This document shows positions 36,813 to 45,950 of a stretch of DNA of 62,007 nucleotides, one piece after another. Source of the DNA: Deltaproteobacteria bacterium (GTDB lineage: Bacteria; Desulfobacterota; Binatia; Binatales; Binataceae). The notes beneath the pieces are model-generated. The model was not told the DNA's origin, did no database searches, and saw only the letters and a list, made by a program, of their open reading frames with translations. The stretch lies in NCBI GenBank assembly GCA_027317185.1, contig DAHVFB010000008.1:1-62007 (forward strand), given 5' to 3'. Position numbers and translations under genes: made by a program. Positions within the stretch are counted from its first letter, which is position 1, and every line of letters starts with the position of its first letter.

Positions 36813-37721
36813 ATGGGATCGCCGCCGGCTCGCGATGAATTTGATGAATTGATCGATCGCTACGCCGCCACGATCGCACAAGTCTATTCCCGCAGCGGGG
36901 CCGACGCGCGGCGCGTTACCCGCGCGACGTTTAACGAAGCACTCTACCGAGGCATCTGTGCGCTGCCGGATTCGTCGTCGGCGGCAGTCGAGGGTTATCT
37001 GGCGTCGGTCCATGCGGCGGACCTCGCGCTGGGCTGCGCGCTGGCGGCTGGCGACCCATCGGCATGGGAGGAATTCATCACCTTGTATCGCCCGATTTTG
37101 TACGCGGCGGCGCGCGCGATCACGCGCGATGAAAGCAGCCGTGAGCTGGCCGATTCGCTGTGGGCCGATCTGTACGGAATTCGCGCTGGCGCAGGCGAGC
37201 GTCGCTCGCTGCTGACCTATTTTCATGGGCGTAGCTCGCTGGCGGGCTGGCTGCGCGCAGTGATCGCGCGGCGGCATATCGATTCGGTGCGCGCGCAACG
37301 CTTCGACCAACCGCTCGATAGCGTCGAGGCGGGCAAGCTCGCGGTTTCGCCCGATCACTCTCAGTCCGACCGTGAACGGAGCCTGGCGAAAGTTAGTGCC
37401 GCTTTGCGCGACGCGTTGACGGTGCTTAAGCCGCGCGATCGGATGAGGCTCGCCTATTATTATGCCGACGGTCTCACGCTCAAGGAGATTGGACGGCTAC
37501 TGAATGAACGCGAATGGACGGTCTCGCGCCGCCTGAAAAGCGCTCGCGAGTCGGCGCGTAAATGGGTCGAGCGCAGCCTGCGGTCGGACGGTTTAAGCCC
37601 CGCGCAGATTCGTCAGTGTTATAATGACGCCATCGAGGGATGGTCTTTCGATTTAGCCATTCTGACGCCGCCCGCATCAGTTGGGATGCAACAAAAGCCC
37701 GGCGGATCGTTCCAATCCTGA
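36813..37721 (+). CDS. ECF-type RNA polymerase sigma factor
   Basis: A 302-residue sigma-70-family regulator. Region 2 lies at about residues 80-150 (FITLYRPILYAAARAITRD) and region 4 at about 205-255 (LKPRDRMRLAYYYADGLTLKEIGRLLN), with its helix-turn-helix. There is an N-terminal extension of about 75 residues before region 2 and a C-terminal tail of about 45. The next gene is an anti-sigma factor 10 nt downstream, so it is probably a cognate pair. Confidence 0.82.
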   Translation: MGSPPARDEFDELIDRYAATIAQVYSRSGADARRVTRATFNEALYRGICALPDSSSAAVEGYLASVHAADLALGCALAAGDPSAWEEFITLYRPILYAAARAITRDESSRELADSLWADLYGIRAGAGERRSLLTYFHGRSSLAGWLRAVIARRHIDSVRAQRFDQPLDSVEAGKLAVSPDHSQSDRERSLAKVSAALRDALTVLKPRDRMRLAYYYADGLTLKEIGRLLNEREWTVSRRLKSARESARKWVERSLRSDGLSPAQIRQCYNDAIEGWSFDLAILTPPASVGMQQKPGGSFQS

Positions 37722-37731
37722 TGGAGTAAAA

Positions 37732-38823
37732 TTGGCCACCGGCGAAAATAACGATCGATTCGATACGCTGTTGACGCATCGCCTGCGCGCGGGCGAGTTT
37801 CGCGATCGGGAACAATGTTGCGAGGCGGCGGCGCTCGCCGCCTACTATGAACATGCTCTGAGCGCTGCGGAAAGCGATCGAATCGAAAGCCATCTTGCCG
37901 GATGCGGCGCTTGCCGGGCGGAACTCGCGATGCTGGCGCAGGCCGCCACGGATGCACTTGCGGTGGAAACCGGACTGCGGCGATGGTGGTTCAGCGCGCC
38001 GGTGGGGTTCGCGATCGCCGGTGCAATCGGCGTGATCGTCGCCGTGGGTCTTGGCCGCGAGTACTATCAGCAGGAGGCGGCGCAGCCGATGCGTTTGGCA
38101 ATGCAGTCAGCGCCGGCCACCTCGCCAGCGTTATCGGTGCCCAAGCTACCCGCCGCCGGCTCCCCCATCAGTCAAGCCCCTGCGAGGGTTGAGGTTCCCA
38201 GGCGAAGGCAACCGGCTTTGCGGCGCTTCGCAGCAGAACGAATGCGAGCGAGTTCGCCGCCTCCGCTAGGCACTTCGGCTGCGCTGTCAATTCCACAACT
38301 TGCCGCCAGCGCGCCCGGCCCGGCCGCGGCAGGAGCGGCAATCAGCCATTCGGCGGGCATAGCAGCGCCGGGTGCCGGCACGATGGCCGCAGCCTCCGGC
38401 GGCGCATTGTCCGAAGGGGTGCAGGCGGAAAGTTCTCGCGCCCGACCCGTACCCTATTTCGCGAAGCCCGGATGGGCGCACGGATCGACGGTTTCGCCGG
38501 ACGGCTCGGTGCGATGGACCTACGGTAGCAAGGGTCAAATCGCGCGCTACGTCACCAACGCGGCGACCTTTGTTCGTATCCCCGGTGTCACCAGCGACCT
38601 GAATTCCGCCTCCGCCCCGTCGGCTTCCGTATGCTGGATAGTGGGCAACGGGGGCACGGTGTTGCGCACCGTGGACGGTAACCATTGGGCCGCTATCAAT
38701 TCGCCGAGTTCCGCAAATCTGGTTTCGGTGCGCGCGAGCAGCGCCGACGCCGCGATCGTGACGGCCACCGACGGCATCCGCTATGCAACTAGCGATGGTG
38801 GCCATAGCTGGCAAATCCAGTAG
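37732..38823 (+). CDS. Anti-sigma factor with zinc finger and C-terminal beta-propeller-like repeats
   Basis: Membrane-spanning anti-sigma factor of 363 residues. The cytoplasmic zf-HC2 zinc finger is visible as His54, Cys58 and Cys61 (with a cysteine pair CC at 29-30), and a hydrophobic segment spans about 87-107. After a Pro/Ala-rich linker, a C-terminal domain of about 110 residues contains BNR/YCF48-like repeats (VGNGGTVLRTVDGNHW, ATSDGGHSWQI). The TTG at 37732 has GGAG six bases upstream. It likely senses an extracytoplasmic signal and releases the upstream sigma factor. Confidence 0.8.
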   Translation: MATGENNDRFDTLLTHRLRAGEFRDREQCCEAAALAAYYEHALSAAESDRIESHLAGCGACRAELAMLAQAATDALAVETGLRRWWFSAPVGFAIAGAIGVIVAVGLGREYYQQEAAQPMRLAMQSAPATSPALSVPKLPAAGSPISQAPARVEVPRRRQPALRRFAAERMRASSPPPLGTSAALSIPQLAASAPGPAAAGAAISHSAGIAAPGAGTMAAASGGALSEGVQAESSRARPVPYFAKPGWAHGSTVSPDGSVRWTYGSKGQIARYVTNAATFVRIPGVTSDLNSASAPSASVCWIVGNGGTVLRTVDGNHWAAINSPSSANLVSVRASSADAAIVTATDGIRYATSDGGHSWQIQ

Positions 38824-38901
38824 TTCAGATCTTTTCCGCGCACTCTAAAAAAATTTGCAAGAGATTGCAGGCGCCCCGTTCAAACCACGAGGGCATCTGT
38901 G

Positions 38902-39843
38902 ATGATCGTGCAGATATCGCGTTGGCGAACGATTGGTATCAGGCTTCCCGCCGATCCGCGCCTGATGCAGGTGCTTGGCCTGGGAACGATCCTCGCGTTC
39001 GGCGTTTGGTGGCGCGATTTCGATCTGAGCGCGGGACAGGTGATATTGACCTTTGCCGCCGCCTTGTGCGCCGAATCGGTTTCAGATCGAATCGCCGCGC
39101 GGCCATCTAATTATCGCAGCGCGCTGATCACCTCGCTCAGCCTCACGCTTTTACTCCGCGCAGATTCGGCATGGGTTCATCCGGTCGCCGCTGCCGTCGC
39201 GATCGGATCGAAATCGATCTTCCGGTTCCGCCGCAAACATCTGTTCAACCCCTCGTGTTTCGGCCTGATTTTCGCGCTGGTGGCGATGCCTCACGTGTGG
39301 CTCTCGCCCGGACAATGGGGCCATAGCGTGGCGCTGGCCGGCTGGATCGCGGTGGCTGGCACGATGGTCGTGTCGCGCGCGGCCCGCCAGGACAGCAGTC
39401 TGACCTTCGTTGGATCGTACGGTGCGCTGTTGTTTGGCAGGGTGCTGTGGCTCGGGCAACGTCCGGCGGTGATGACCCATCATTTATTGAACGGATCGGT
39501 GCTCATTTTCGCTTTTTTCATGATTTCCGATCCGCGCACCAGTCCGGATTCGCGCGCCGGACGAGTGGTCCATGCGGCTGCCGTGGCGATGCTCGCGGCG
39601 GTGCTGGAGTTTCATTTCTACCAGACCAATCCGCTGATGTGGGCGCTGTTCTTGAGCGCTCCAGGCGTGATGGTTTTCGACGCAATTTTTCCGTTCGCGC
39701 AATTTAACTGGAGAGTAAAAGGAGAACGCCATGAAGTGGGAATTAACCCGGATGACGAGCATGATCGCGCTCGCGATCGCAATCTGGCTCGCAGCGCCAA
39801 TCAACGCGATCGCGTTTTGCGGCTTCTACGTCGGGAAAGCTAA
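38902..39843 (+). CDS. RnfD/NqrB-like integral membrane protein
   Basis: A 313-residue polytopic protein with about eight hydrophobic segments. It resembles the RnfD/NqrB family, with the NPSCFGLIFALV and ISDPRTSPDSRAGRVV segments as family-like blocks, though the covalent FMN site cannot be confirmed. The core ends near residue 272 (FPFAQFNWRV). The last 40 residues continue across the start of the DUF2330 gene and are charged and unlike the family, so the 3-prime end may be a readthrough extension. The ATG at 38902 has GAGG about nine bases upstream. Confidence 0.7.
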   Translation: MIVQISRWRTIGIRLPADPRLMQVLGLGTILAFGVWWRDFDLSAGQVILTFAAALCAESVSDRIAARPSNYRSALITSLSLTLLLRADSAWVHPVAAAVAIGSKSIFRFRRKHLFNPSCFGLIFALVAMPHVWLSPGQWGHSVALAGWIAVAGTMVVSRAARQDSSLTFVGSYGALLFGRVLWLGQRPAVMTHHLLNGSVLIFAFFMISDPRTSPDSRAGRVVHAAAVAMLAAVLEFHFYQTNPLMWALFLSAPGVMVFDAIFPFAQFNWRVKGERHEVGINPDDEHDRARDRNLARSANQRDRVLRLLRRES

Positions 39844-41143
39844 CGCTACTTTGCGAAATCACGCCTCGAAGGTGGTGCTGGTGCATCATGAGGACAAGAC
39901 CGTAATCACGATCATGAGCGACTACCAGGGCGATCTGTCGCAGTTCGCGATGGTGGTGCCGGTGCCGGTGGTGTTGCAGCGCGGACAGATTCATATCGGC
40001 GATCCCGCAGTAGTGAAGCATCTCGACGACTACAGCGCGCCGCGCCTGGTCGAGTACGACGATCCCAATCCCTGCCCGATAAATTATCCGCAGCCCATGG
40101 CGCCCTCCGCTGGCGTTGGGATGGAGATGCCAAATGAGGCAATGCGGCGAGCGCAAAATTCCGCCGCTGCACTGGGGGTGAAGATCGAAGCGCAGTACAC
40201 GGTGGGCGAGTACGACATCATGATCCTGTCGGCCAAACAGTCCGACGGACTGGAAACCTGGTTAAGTCAAAACGGCTATCGGATTCCGCCGGGCGCGGCC
40301 GCCGCGCTCGCGCCGTACATCCGCGATGGGATGAAATTTTTTGTCGCACGGGTGAATCTGAAGGAGCAGGCCAAAACTGGAGTCGATTACCTGCGGCCGC
40401 TTCAGTTCGCGTTCGAGTCGCCGAAGTTCATGCTGCCGATTCGGCTGGGGATGGTAAACGCGGATGGTCCGCAGGATTTGGTGATCTTTCTACTGACCGA
40501 AAGCGGGCGCGTCGAAGCCACCAACTATCGCACCATCCCAATGCCGAGCGGCGAGGATGTACCGCAGTTCGTGCGCGACGATTTTTCAAAAACCTACGGC
40601 GCGATTTTCGATCATCAGTCCAAGGTCAATGATTTGCGCGCGGTGTTCACCGAGTACTTCTGGAACATGAACTTTTGCGATCCTTGCGCCGCGCAGCCGC
40701 TGAGTAATGCGGAGCTGCGCGATCTGGGCGTCTTCTGGCTGCCGCCGCAAAACTATCAAGGCTCAAACTATCCACGCCCCATGTTGGGCGCGCCCGGCGG
40801 CATGATGCCGGGTGTGGGTTTCGAGGGATCCGGCGGAAGTGCGAGGCTGACGCGGCTTCACGTCAGGTACTCGGCGGGCACCTTTCCCGAGGACCTCAGC
40901 TTTCAGGAAACTGGTGATGCCAACCCGTTCCAAGTGCGCTATGTTCTGCATCGGCCATGGAAGGGATCGCCGCAGCTTTGCCCCGCGGCAGCCACGTATT
41001 TTCAAACTCTCGATCAGCGGCGCGAGCAGCAGGCTCGAAATCTGGCCGATCTCACCGGATGGGATGTGGGAATGGTAATGCATCGAATTGGGCTCAATTT
41101 AACCGAACAAGCGCATCCGTGGTGGCAGAACCTCTGGAATTAA
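39731..41143 (+). CDS. DUF2330 domain-containing exported protein
   Basis: A 470-residue protein with a signal peptide (MTSMIALAIAIWLAAPINAIA, written in part) and the DUF2330 domain, including the CGFYVGKANATLRNHASKVV start and the block FCDPCAAQPLSNAEL. Function unknown. The start is firm: AAGGAG lies seven bases upstream of the ATG at 39731. It overlaps the end of the RnfD-like gene by 113 nt. The partnership of DUF2330 with RnfD-like proteins recurs in other genomes. Confidence 0.75.
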   Translation: MKWELTRMTSMIALAIAIWLAAPINAIAFCGFYVGKANATLRNHASKVVLVHHEDKTVITIMSDYQGDLSQFAMVVPVPVVLQRGQIHIGDPAVVKHLDDYSAPRLVEYDDPNPCPINYPQPMAPSAGVGMEMPNEAMRRAQNSAAALGVKIEAQYTVGEYDIMILSAKQSDGLETWLSQNGYRIPPGAAAALAPYIRDGMKFFVARVNLKEQAKTGVDYLRPLQFAFESPKFMLPIRLGMVNADGPQDLVIFLLTESGRVEATNYRTIPMPSGEDVPQFVRDDFSKTYGAIFDHQSKVNDLRAVFTEYFWNMNFCDPCAAQPLSNAELRDLGVFWLPPQNYQGSNYPRPMLGAPGGMMPGVGFEGSGGSARLTRLHVRYSAGTFPEDLSFQETGDANPFQVRYVLHRPWKGSPQLCPAAATYFQTLDQRREQQARNLADLTGWDVGMVMHRIGLNLTEQAHPWWQNLWN

Positions 41144-41171
41144 ATCGTATCTCACGCTACGAATTTTCACG

Positions 41172-42083
41172 ATGAGCTTATTTCGGACCTGGTCGTCTAA
41201 CTTGAGATTGCCGCCCGCGCCATGCCTGGGGGCGGCAATCGTTTTGATGATTTTCCAGCTACTCGCCGGTTGCGCCACGCCCCCGGTTGCTGCTCCCACT
41301 ACTGCCACTTCGTGCGCCTTTACCGCGCTCGGCGACCTTGGCGGCGGCGCGATTCCGGTGTCGGTATCCGATGACAATTCGCTATTGAGCGCGGCGCAGG
41401 CGATCGACGCGGCGGCCTCGCGGATTAATTCCGATGCGCAGCCATTTGCATACCAGGTGCGTTTCCGGCGACCACTCAAAATCAACGCCGAACGTGGCGA
41501 TCGCGCGGCTGCATTCGAGATGACGGGACTGTTCGAACGGCCGTGCGTCTCGACCGAGTATCTTACTCTGGGATGGGGCTACGCGGGCCGCAGCAACGAT
41601 CGCGCTTACGCCGCAATCGTGCCGGTCTCGGCGGGTCAGGCGTGCACCGGTACGATGATGGTCCTGCCCTCGAGCGCCGATGCTCTCACGCCACCGGTGC
41701 CGGAACCGGCGGAGAACCGTCCGGTAATCGCCGGATGGATGGTTGATCTTCCGCAAATCATGCGGGCCATGCGGCGAAATAAAAATCTATTCAGCAATGG
41801 AGTGGAATCGCTTCAGGTAACGACCGCGAAACGATTGCGAATCGACGATCGCCATCCGGCTGGCTGTACCCGGATGGTATACAACCGCAGTTCACATTAC
41901 CGACGCATCAAGGGCATAAACGACACACAGCCGGTGATCGAATTGGTCGAGTCCGGCAAGCCGGTTGGAAAATCCAACCTGGCCGGTTACTGCACCGCCG
42001 GGCACTATCTGATACTCGACGCCGGCACTGCCACCGCGATCGAACACGGCCGCTATCAACGATGCGAAGCGTTCGCCGCCTGA
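41172..42083 (+). CDS. Putative lipoprotein of unknown function
   Basis: A 303-residue exported lipoprotein. The N-terminal signal ends in a lipobox with LLAGC; the cysteine at about residue 34 is the expected lipidation site. The remainder contains SNVPVSAGQACTGTMM-like strands and no recognised domain. It follows the DUF2330 gene by 28 nt and precedes an intergenic space with a repeat. Confidence 0.65.
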   Translation: MSLFRTWSSNLRLPPAPCLGAAIVLMIFQLLAGCATPPVAAPTTATSCAFTALGDLGGGAIPVSVSDDNSLLSAAQAIDAAASRINSDAQPFAYQVRFRRPLKINAERGDRAAAFEMTGLFERPCVSTEYLTLGWGYAGRSNDRAYAAIVPVSAGQACTGTMMVLPSSADALTPPVPEPAENRPVIAGWMVDLPQIMRAMRRNKNLFSNGVESLQVTTAKRLRIDDRHPAGCTRMVYNRSSHYRRIKGINDTQPVIELVESGKPVGKSNLAGYCTAGHYLILDAGTATAIEHGRYQRCEAFAA

Positions 42084-42110
42084 ACCGGATTCTTAATGCA
42101 GGACTGATCA

Positions 42111-42155
42111 TGTCATTTTGAGCGCAGCCTGCCCAAGCGCAGAATCTCGTGCGGA
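42111..42155. repeat. Diverged half copy of the dispersed palindromic repeat
   Basis: Matches the left arm of the 56510-56563 palindrome (TGTCATTTTGAGCGCAGC, then AGCGCAGAATC after an interruption). It lies between the lipoprotein and the polyketide synthase genes. It no longer forms a clean hairpin. Confidence 0.6.
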
Positions 42156-42338
42156 TGATAACCTCGTAAACATAACGGAACGCCACACCACTAGCGGTTG
42201 CCGCCAAGTACCAAATCCAACCCGAGGCTGCCTCCCAAACCGTTTGAATAAGATTTTCATCGCGCCGTCTTGCAGTTAGTGAGCCGCTGCTGGACGTTGA
42301 GAGTTGACTGATTCGGCGCCGGTAGAGGAGTTAATGCG

Positions 42339-43388
42339 ATGAAATTAGCCGGGGTGGCCAGTTCATTACCGGGCAACCGTTTCCGGCAGAACGTTCTGAT
42401 GGAGGCGCTCGGGAATATCTGGGCCGAACAACTGTCATCACCCGCACTGTTTGAGCGCATCCACTCGCGGACCGGGGTGGAATATCGACACCTGGCGTTG
42501 CCGCTGGCTGAGTACGAAAACTTCAAGGGCTGGGGCCAGCGCAATAAGGCGTGGCTGGAAGTTGCCCAGGATTTGGGTGAGAGAGCGATCGATGCGGCCC
42601 TCGCGCGTTCCGGTTTCGCACGGCGCGAGATGGGTGCGCTGGTGGTCACGTCGGTGACCGGAATCGCGAGTCCCTCGTTGGATGCCCACCTGATCAATCG
42701 CATGAGCCTGCCGACCGACATCAAGCGAACGCCTATGTTCGGGTTGGGATGCGTAGGCGGAGCGGTCGGACTCACGCGGGCGGCGGATCATGTGCGAGCC
42801 TACCCGCATCAGGTGGCAGTCCTGCTAGCGGTCGAAATCTGCTCGCTGACACTCCAGCTTGGCGATCTCACCACCGCTAACTTGATTGCGACCGGACTAT
42901 TTGCCGATGGCGCCGCCGCGGTCGTGATAGCGGGCGCTGAGCGCGGTTGCGACGGTCCCGAGATTGCCGCCAGCCGTTCGTTCTTTTATCCGCAAACCGA
43001 AGACATCATGGGCTGGGATATTTCGGAGCGCGGCTTCCAGGTGCTGCTTTCGCCCCGTCTGCCGGCTCTGATCAGGGAACGGCTGGCTCGCGATGTCGAG
43101 ACATTTTTGTCGGAATGCGGCCTGTGCAGCAAGGACATCTCGAACTGGATCCTGCATCCCGGCGGACCGAAGGTGCTCGATGCAATCCGCGACGCGCTGC
43201 AACTGTCGGAACGCGACCTCGCGATTTCATGGGATTGCCTGCGCCGTTTCGGCAATCTTTCCTCCGCCTCTGTGTTGCTGGTCCTGGAGGAAACGATGCT
43301 TAAGCGCAGCCCAACTTCCGGATCATACGGGTTGCTGATTGCAATGGGTCCCGGCTTTTGCGCTGAGATGATTTTAATCCAATGGTAA
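42339..43388 (+). CDS. Type III polyketide synthase
   Basis: Chalcone-synthase-family enzyme of 349 residues, condensing CoA-linked starters with malonyl-CoA units. The catalytic triad is visible: Cys138 in GLGCVGG, His273 in LHPGGPKVL and Asn306 in RFGNLSSAS. The family GPGF loop appears in AMGPGF at the C-terminus. The start is preceded by GGAG in the region before ATG 42339. No tailoring methyltransferase, oxygenase or CoA ligase lies beside it, so the product cannot be inferred. Confidence 0.9.
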   Translation: MKLAGVASSLPGNRFRQNVLMEALGNIWAEQLSSPALFERIHSRTGVEYRHLALPLAEYENFKGWGQRNKAWLEVAQDLGERAIDAALARSGFARREMGALVVTSVTGIASPSLDAHLINRMSLPTDIKRTPMFGLGCVGGAVGLTRAADHVRAYPHQVAVLLAVEICSLTLQLGDLTTANLIATGLFADGAAAVVIAGAERGCDGPEIAASRSFFYPQTEDIMGWDISERGFQVLLSPRLPALIRERLARDVETFLSECGLCSKDISNWILHPGGPKVLDAIRDALQLSERDLAISWDCLRRFGNLSSASVLLVLEETMLKRSPTSGSYGLLIAMGPGFCAEMILIQW

Positions 43389-43431
43389 GTTCATCGGGAA
43401 TGACGGGAGGGTGGCTCGGAGATCCACGATA

Positions 43432-43803
43432 CTACTTGCCTGAATCTTTTACCGTGAACTCGTAAGCGCCTTCGGTGGGATGTCCATCCTTGGCGGTTAC
43501 ACTCCACCTTACGGTGTAAATGCCGGCTGGAAGTTTCTTGACTGGAACCAACAGGCGATGGCCGTGTTTTTCGACCTGTGGCGGGCCGGCAGCTTCCTGA
43601 TTGCCGTTGCTATCGAAGACATCGAGCCGCACGGATGACTGCTCAATCGAATCGTCGAAGGTGATCGAAACGGTTGAGGGCGGCGTTTGAACCATGGATC
43701 CTACTTTAGGCTGCTCGGAGGCCGGAAAGGCGTGCGCAAACGCAATTCCCGCTTCCAACGGCAGCGTCATGCATAAGGTCAATAGCAAGCCTGGCCATTT
43801 CAT
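43432..43803 (-). CDS. CopC-domain copper-binding protein
   Basis: A 123-residue periplasmic protein. The signal peptide ends in AFA, so the mature chain would start at His24 (HAFPASEQPKVGS). In the CopC family an N-terminal histidine is a Cu(II) ligand. The beta-sandwich is completed by the YTVRWSVTAKDGHPTEGAYEF block. It begins with an ATGA overlap at the end of the upstream gene, so the two are translationally coupled. No CopD partner lies in the window. Confidence 0.85.
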   Translation of the reverse strand: MKWPGLLLTLCMTLPLEAGIAFAHAFPASEQPKVGSMVQTPPSTVSITFDDSIEQSSVRLDVFDSNGNQEAAGPPQVEKHGHRLLVPVKKLPAGIYTVRWSVTAKDGHPTEGAYEFTVKDSGK

Positions 43804-44729
43804 AGTGGAGTCCAGTTGGTAGGAGGAAAGATATCGTCGATGAACAGATCGAGTAAACCAATTACGGTCGCATGGTTCCCGGCTACCGACGCATGATTGA
43901 GGGCAAACTGAGTCGCGATACTGAGTTCGACGTAATAGTTCATGAAGGCGATTCCGGGTGTGGCGGCAATTTGTGGAAAAGTCTGGCCCGGCGGGCCTGA
44001 GACGAGTTGGTCGTAATTGAATTCGATATAAGGGTACAAGTTGCGCAAGGGCCATCCCAGTCCAAGGTCTTTGACGTTGTTATTAAGATATGGCATCGAG
44101 TATTCGATCACGTTGTCGGCAAACATCTCATGCCAGGTGCGTCCGCCGAGCGCCGGGACATAGCCGAAATCGCCCTGCACGGCGAAAGGCCGCAGGTATT
44201 TGATCAAACCATCGTTCCCCAGCTCGCCCATCCCTTTGACCCACAGGAACTCCGGCCCAAGCTGCGTATGGTGCTGAGCTTCGACCGAGGGACTACCGGC
44301 TGGAATTATGATCCGCATACCAAGCGACAGTCTGAACTCATGCTCGGGCATCGTCAGAAAGGCCCATTTCGGCAACAACTCCAATTCATTGAACCCCGAT
44401 GCCGATTTACCCCGCCTCGGCGACTGATAGATCCAGTCATCGCCGAGGGTCAGACTGACTAGCCCATCGTTGGCGACTCCATTCGAGGTCAATTCCGGCG
44501 TGCTGGCAGCGATCACTTTTTCAAGCGAGAAGCCGAGTGAGAATACGCGGCACCCGGCCATGCGCGTCCATTGCGGGCGCAAAAGGTCGAGCTCGTTCTT
44601 CGGATTTGCATCATCGGCGACAATCGGTTCCAAAAAAGTATAGTCGCCGACGGTGCCATGAGCATAAGCGTTGATTGATGAAAACAGCGACGCGATGAGA
44701 ATTAGTGCCAAAACAAATCGCCCGCGCAT
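43800..44729 (-). CDS. Exported protein of unknown function, coupled to CopC
   Basis: A 309-residue protein with a signal peptide (MRGRFVLALILIASLFSSIN), predicted by the ATG at 44729; an upstream in-frame start exists but adds 67 non-conserved residues. Alternating strand-like segments and the absence of other hydrophobic helices would fit an outer-membrane barrel, but no family is recognised. Its stop overlaps the copC ATG, so both are made together and it may act in the same metal-handling path. Confidence 0.65.
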   Translation of the reverse strand: MRGRFVLALILIASLFSSINAYAHGTVGDYTFLEPIVADDANPKNELDLLRPQWTRMAGCRVFSLGFSLEKVIAASTPELTSNGVANDGLVSLTLGDDWIYQSPRRGKSASGFNELELLPKWAFLTMPEHEFRLSLGMRIIIPAGSPSVEAQHHTQLGPEFLWVKGMGELGNDGLIKYLRPFAVQGDFGYVPALGGRTWHEMFADNVIEYSMPYLNNNVKDLGLGWPLRNLYPYIEFNYDQLVSGPPGQTFPQIAATPGIAFMNYYVELSIATQFALNHASVAGNHATVIGLLDLFIDDIFPPTNWTPL

Positions 44730-44822
44730 ATTCCCGCTCGCTCTTATGACGGGCGAATGAGGACCGGGGCAGAGTTCCTCGCGCCGCCGAAACCTGGTTT
44801 GGAAACCCTCCACCAAACCCAT

Positions 44823-44866
44823 CCTGTCATTTTGAGCCCATTCGCTCCGCTCAGGGTAAACTCCGC
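44823..44866. repeat. Diverged half copy of the dispersed palindromic repeat
   Basis: Contains CCTGTCATTTTGAGCCC and GCTCCGCTCAGGGTAAA, resembling a rearranged or eroded unit of the repeat. It sits upstream of the copC-linked gene and near the end of the hydrolase gene. Confidence 0.5.
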
Positions 44867-44932
44867 TTTCCTTCGCCGAAGCGTTGAGCGCCTGGCGGAG
44901 AAAAAGAATTCCGGAATTCACTCCGGACACGG

Positions 44933-45802
44933 CTACAATATGCGTCCCGATGAACCGGCCCGGCGAATTCGCCAGCGTCCGGATTCGACCTGATGAAAGA
45001 AGTCATCGCATAGCTGATTGAACAATGCCGGTTCTTCGACGTTCACGGCGTGGCCGGTCTGCGGCACAATTGCGAGCGCGGCTGACGGGATGGTTCGCTT
45101 CAGCATCACCGAAGGATCGAGGCAGGAAAAGTCTTCGTCGCCGCACATGATGAGCGTGGGGACGGTCAGGCGTTCGAGCCGATCTTTCATTTCATACAAG
45201 GACGGCCGCCTGCTTTGCACCCCGCGCAGGGTTAATGCCGATCCGATCGACGAATGCTCCGCCAGGTTGCGCGCGAACTCGGCGAAACCGCGCGGATCTT
45301 TTTCGCGATAGTGTTGCCGTCCCGGCCCCTGCGCATACTCCGCGGCGGCTTGTGCGATCGGAGTGACTTCGAAGTGCCGCGAGGTGGCCTCGGCTTCGGC
45401 CTGGAACTGGGCCCGTTTTTCTGGTTCGGCGCCGTAACCGCATCCGCCGATCACCAGCGAGCGTGCGCGATCAGAATATTGAAGCCCGAAATGAAGGGTG
45501 GCGAACGCGCCCATCGAGACCCCGACCACATGTGGCCGATCCAGAGCCAACGCCTCGACCACCGCCTTGATATCGTCGCGCGCGCGATCTTGGGAGTAGC
45601 GCGCAATATCCCCGGGCACCTCGGATGGCGGATAGCCACGCGCATTGAAGGCGACGCATCGATAGCGGCGCGCAAAAAATCTCATCTGCGGTTCGTAGCT
45701 GCGAAAATCTCCGCCGAACTCATGCACGAAGAGAATCGGCATACCGCTGCCGGCCTCCTCGTAATACAGCCGCAGGCCATCATCGGTCGTCAGATGGGGC
45801 AT
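44933..45802 (-). CDS. Alpha/beta-fold hydrolase
   Basis: A 289-residue alpha/beta hydrolase. The nucleophile elbow GVSMGA places Ser96, and the histidine of the triad is in QTGHAVNVEEP near residue 255. The oxyanion region is FVHEFGGDFRSYE. It resembles the 3-oxoadipate enol-lactonase/haloalkane-dehalogenase type, but no substrate is clear. It is divergent from the cyclase-family gene. Confidence 0.85.
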   Translation of the reverse strand: MPHLTTDDGLRLYYEEAGSGMPILFVHEFGGDFRSYEPQMRFFARRYRCVAFNARGYPPSEVPGDIARYSQDRARDDIKAVVEALALDRPHVVGVSMGAFATLHFGLQYSDRARSLVIGGCGYGAEPEKRAQFQAEAEATSRHFEVTPIAQAAAEYAQGPGRQHYREKDPRGFAEFARNLAEHSSIGSALTLRGVQSRRPSLYEMKDRLERLTVPTLIMCGDEDFSCLDPSVMLKRTIPSAALAIVPQTGHAVNVEEPALFNQLCDDFFHQVESGRWRIRRAGSSGRIL

Positions 45803-45950
45803 GATCGTCTCCCATAAAGTTTGGACAAGTTTTACGGCACCAGCGGTATCACAACAAGCGCCGGGTTCGATGCTAACGATTAGCGTTTGGATTATGCGAT
45901 GATTCCAGTTGCTCGGCGGAAAAAATCCCTGCAGCCCGGAGGTAATCGCG

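Noticed and set aside
45872-45884. Small inverted repeat GCTAACGATTAGC as an operator
   Set aside because: Only 5 bp per arm between divergent genes and no matching regulator nearby.
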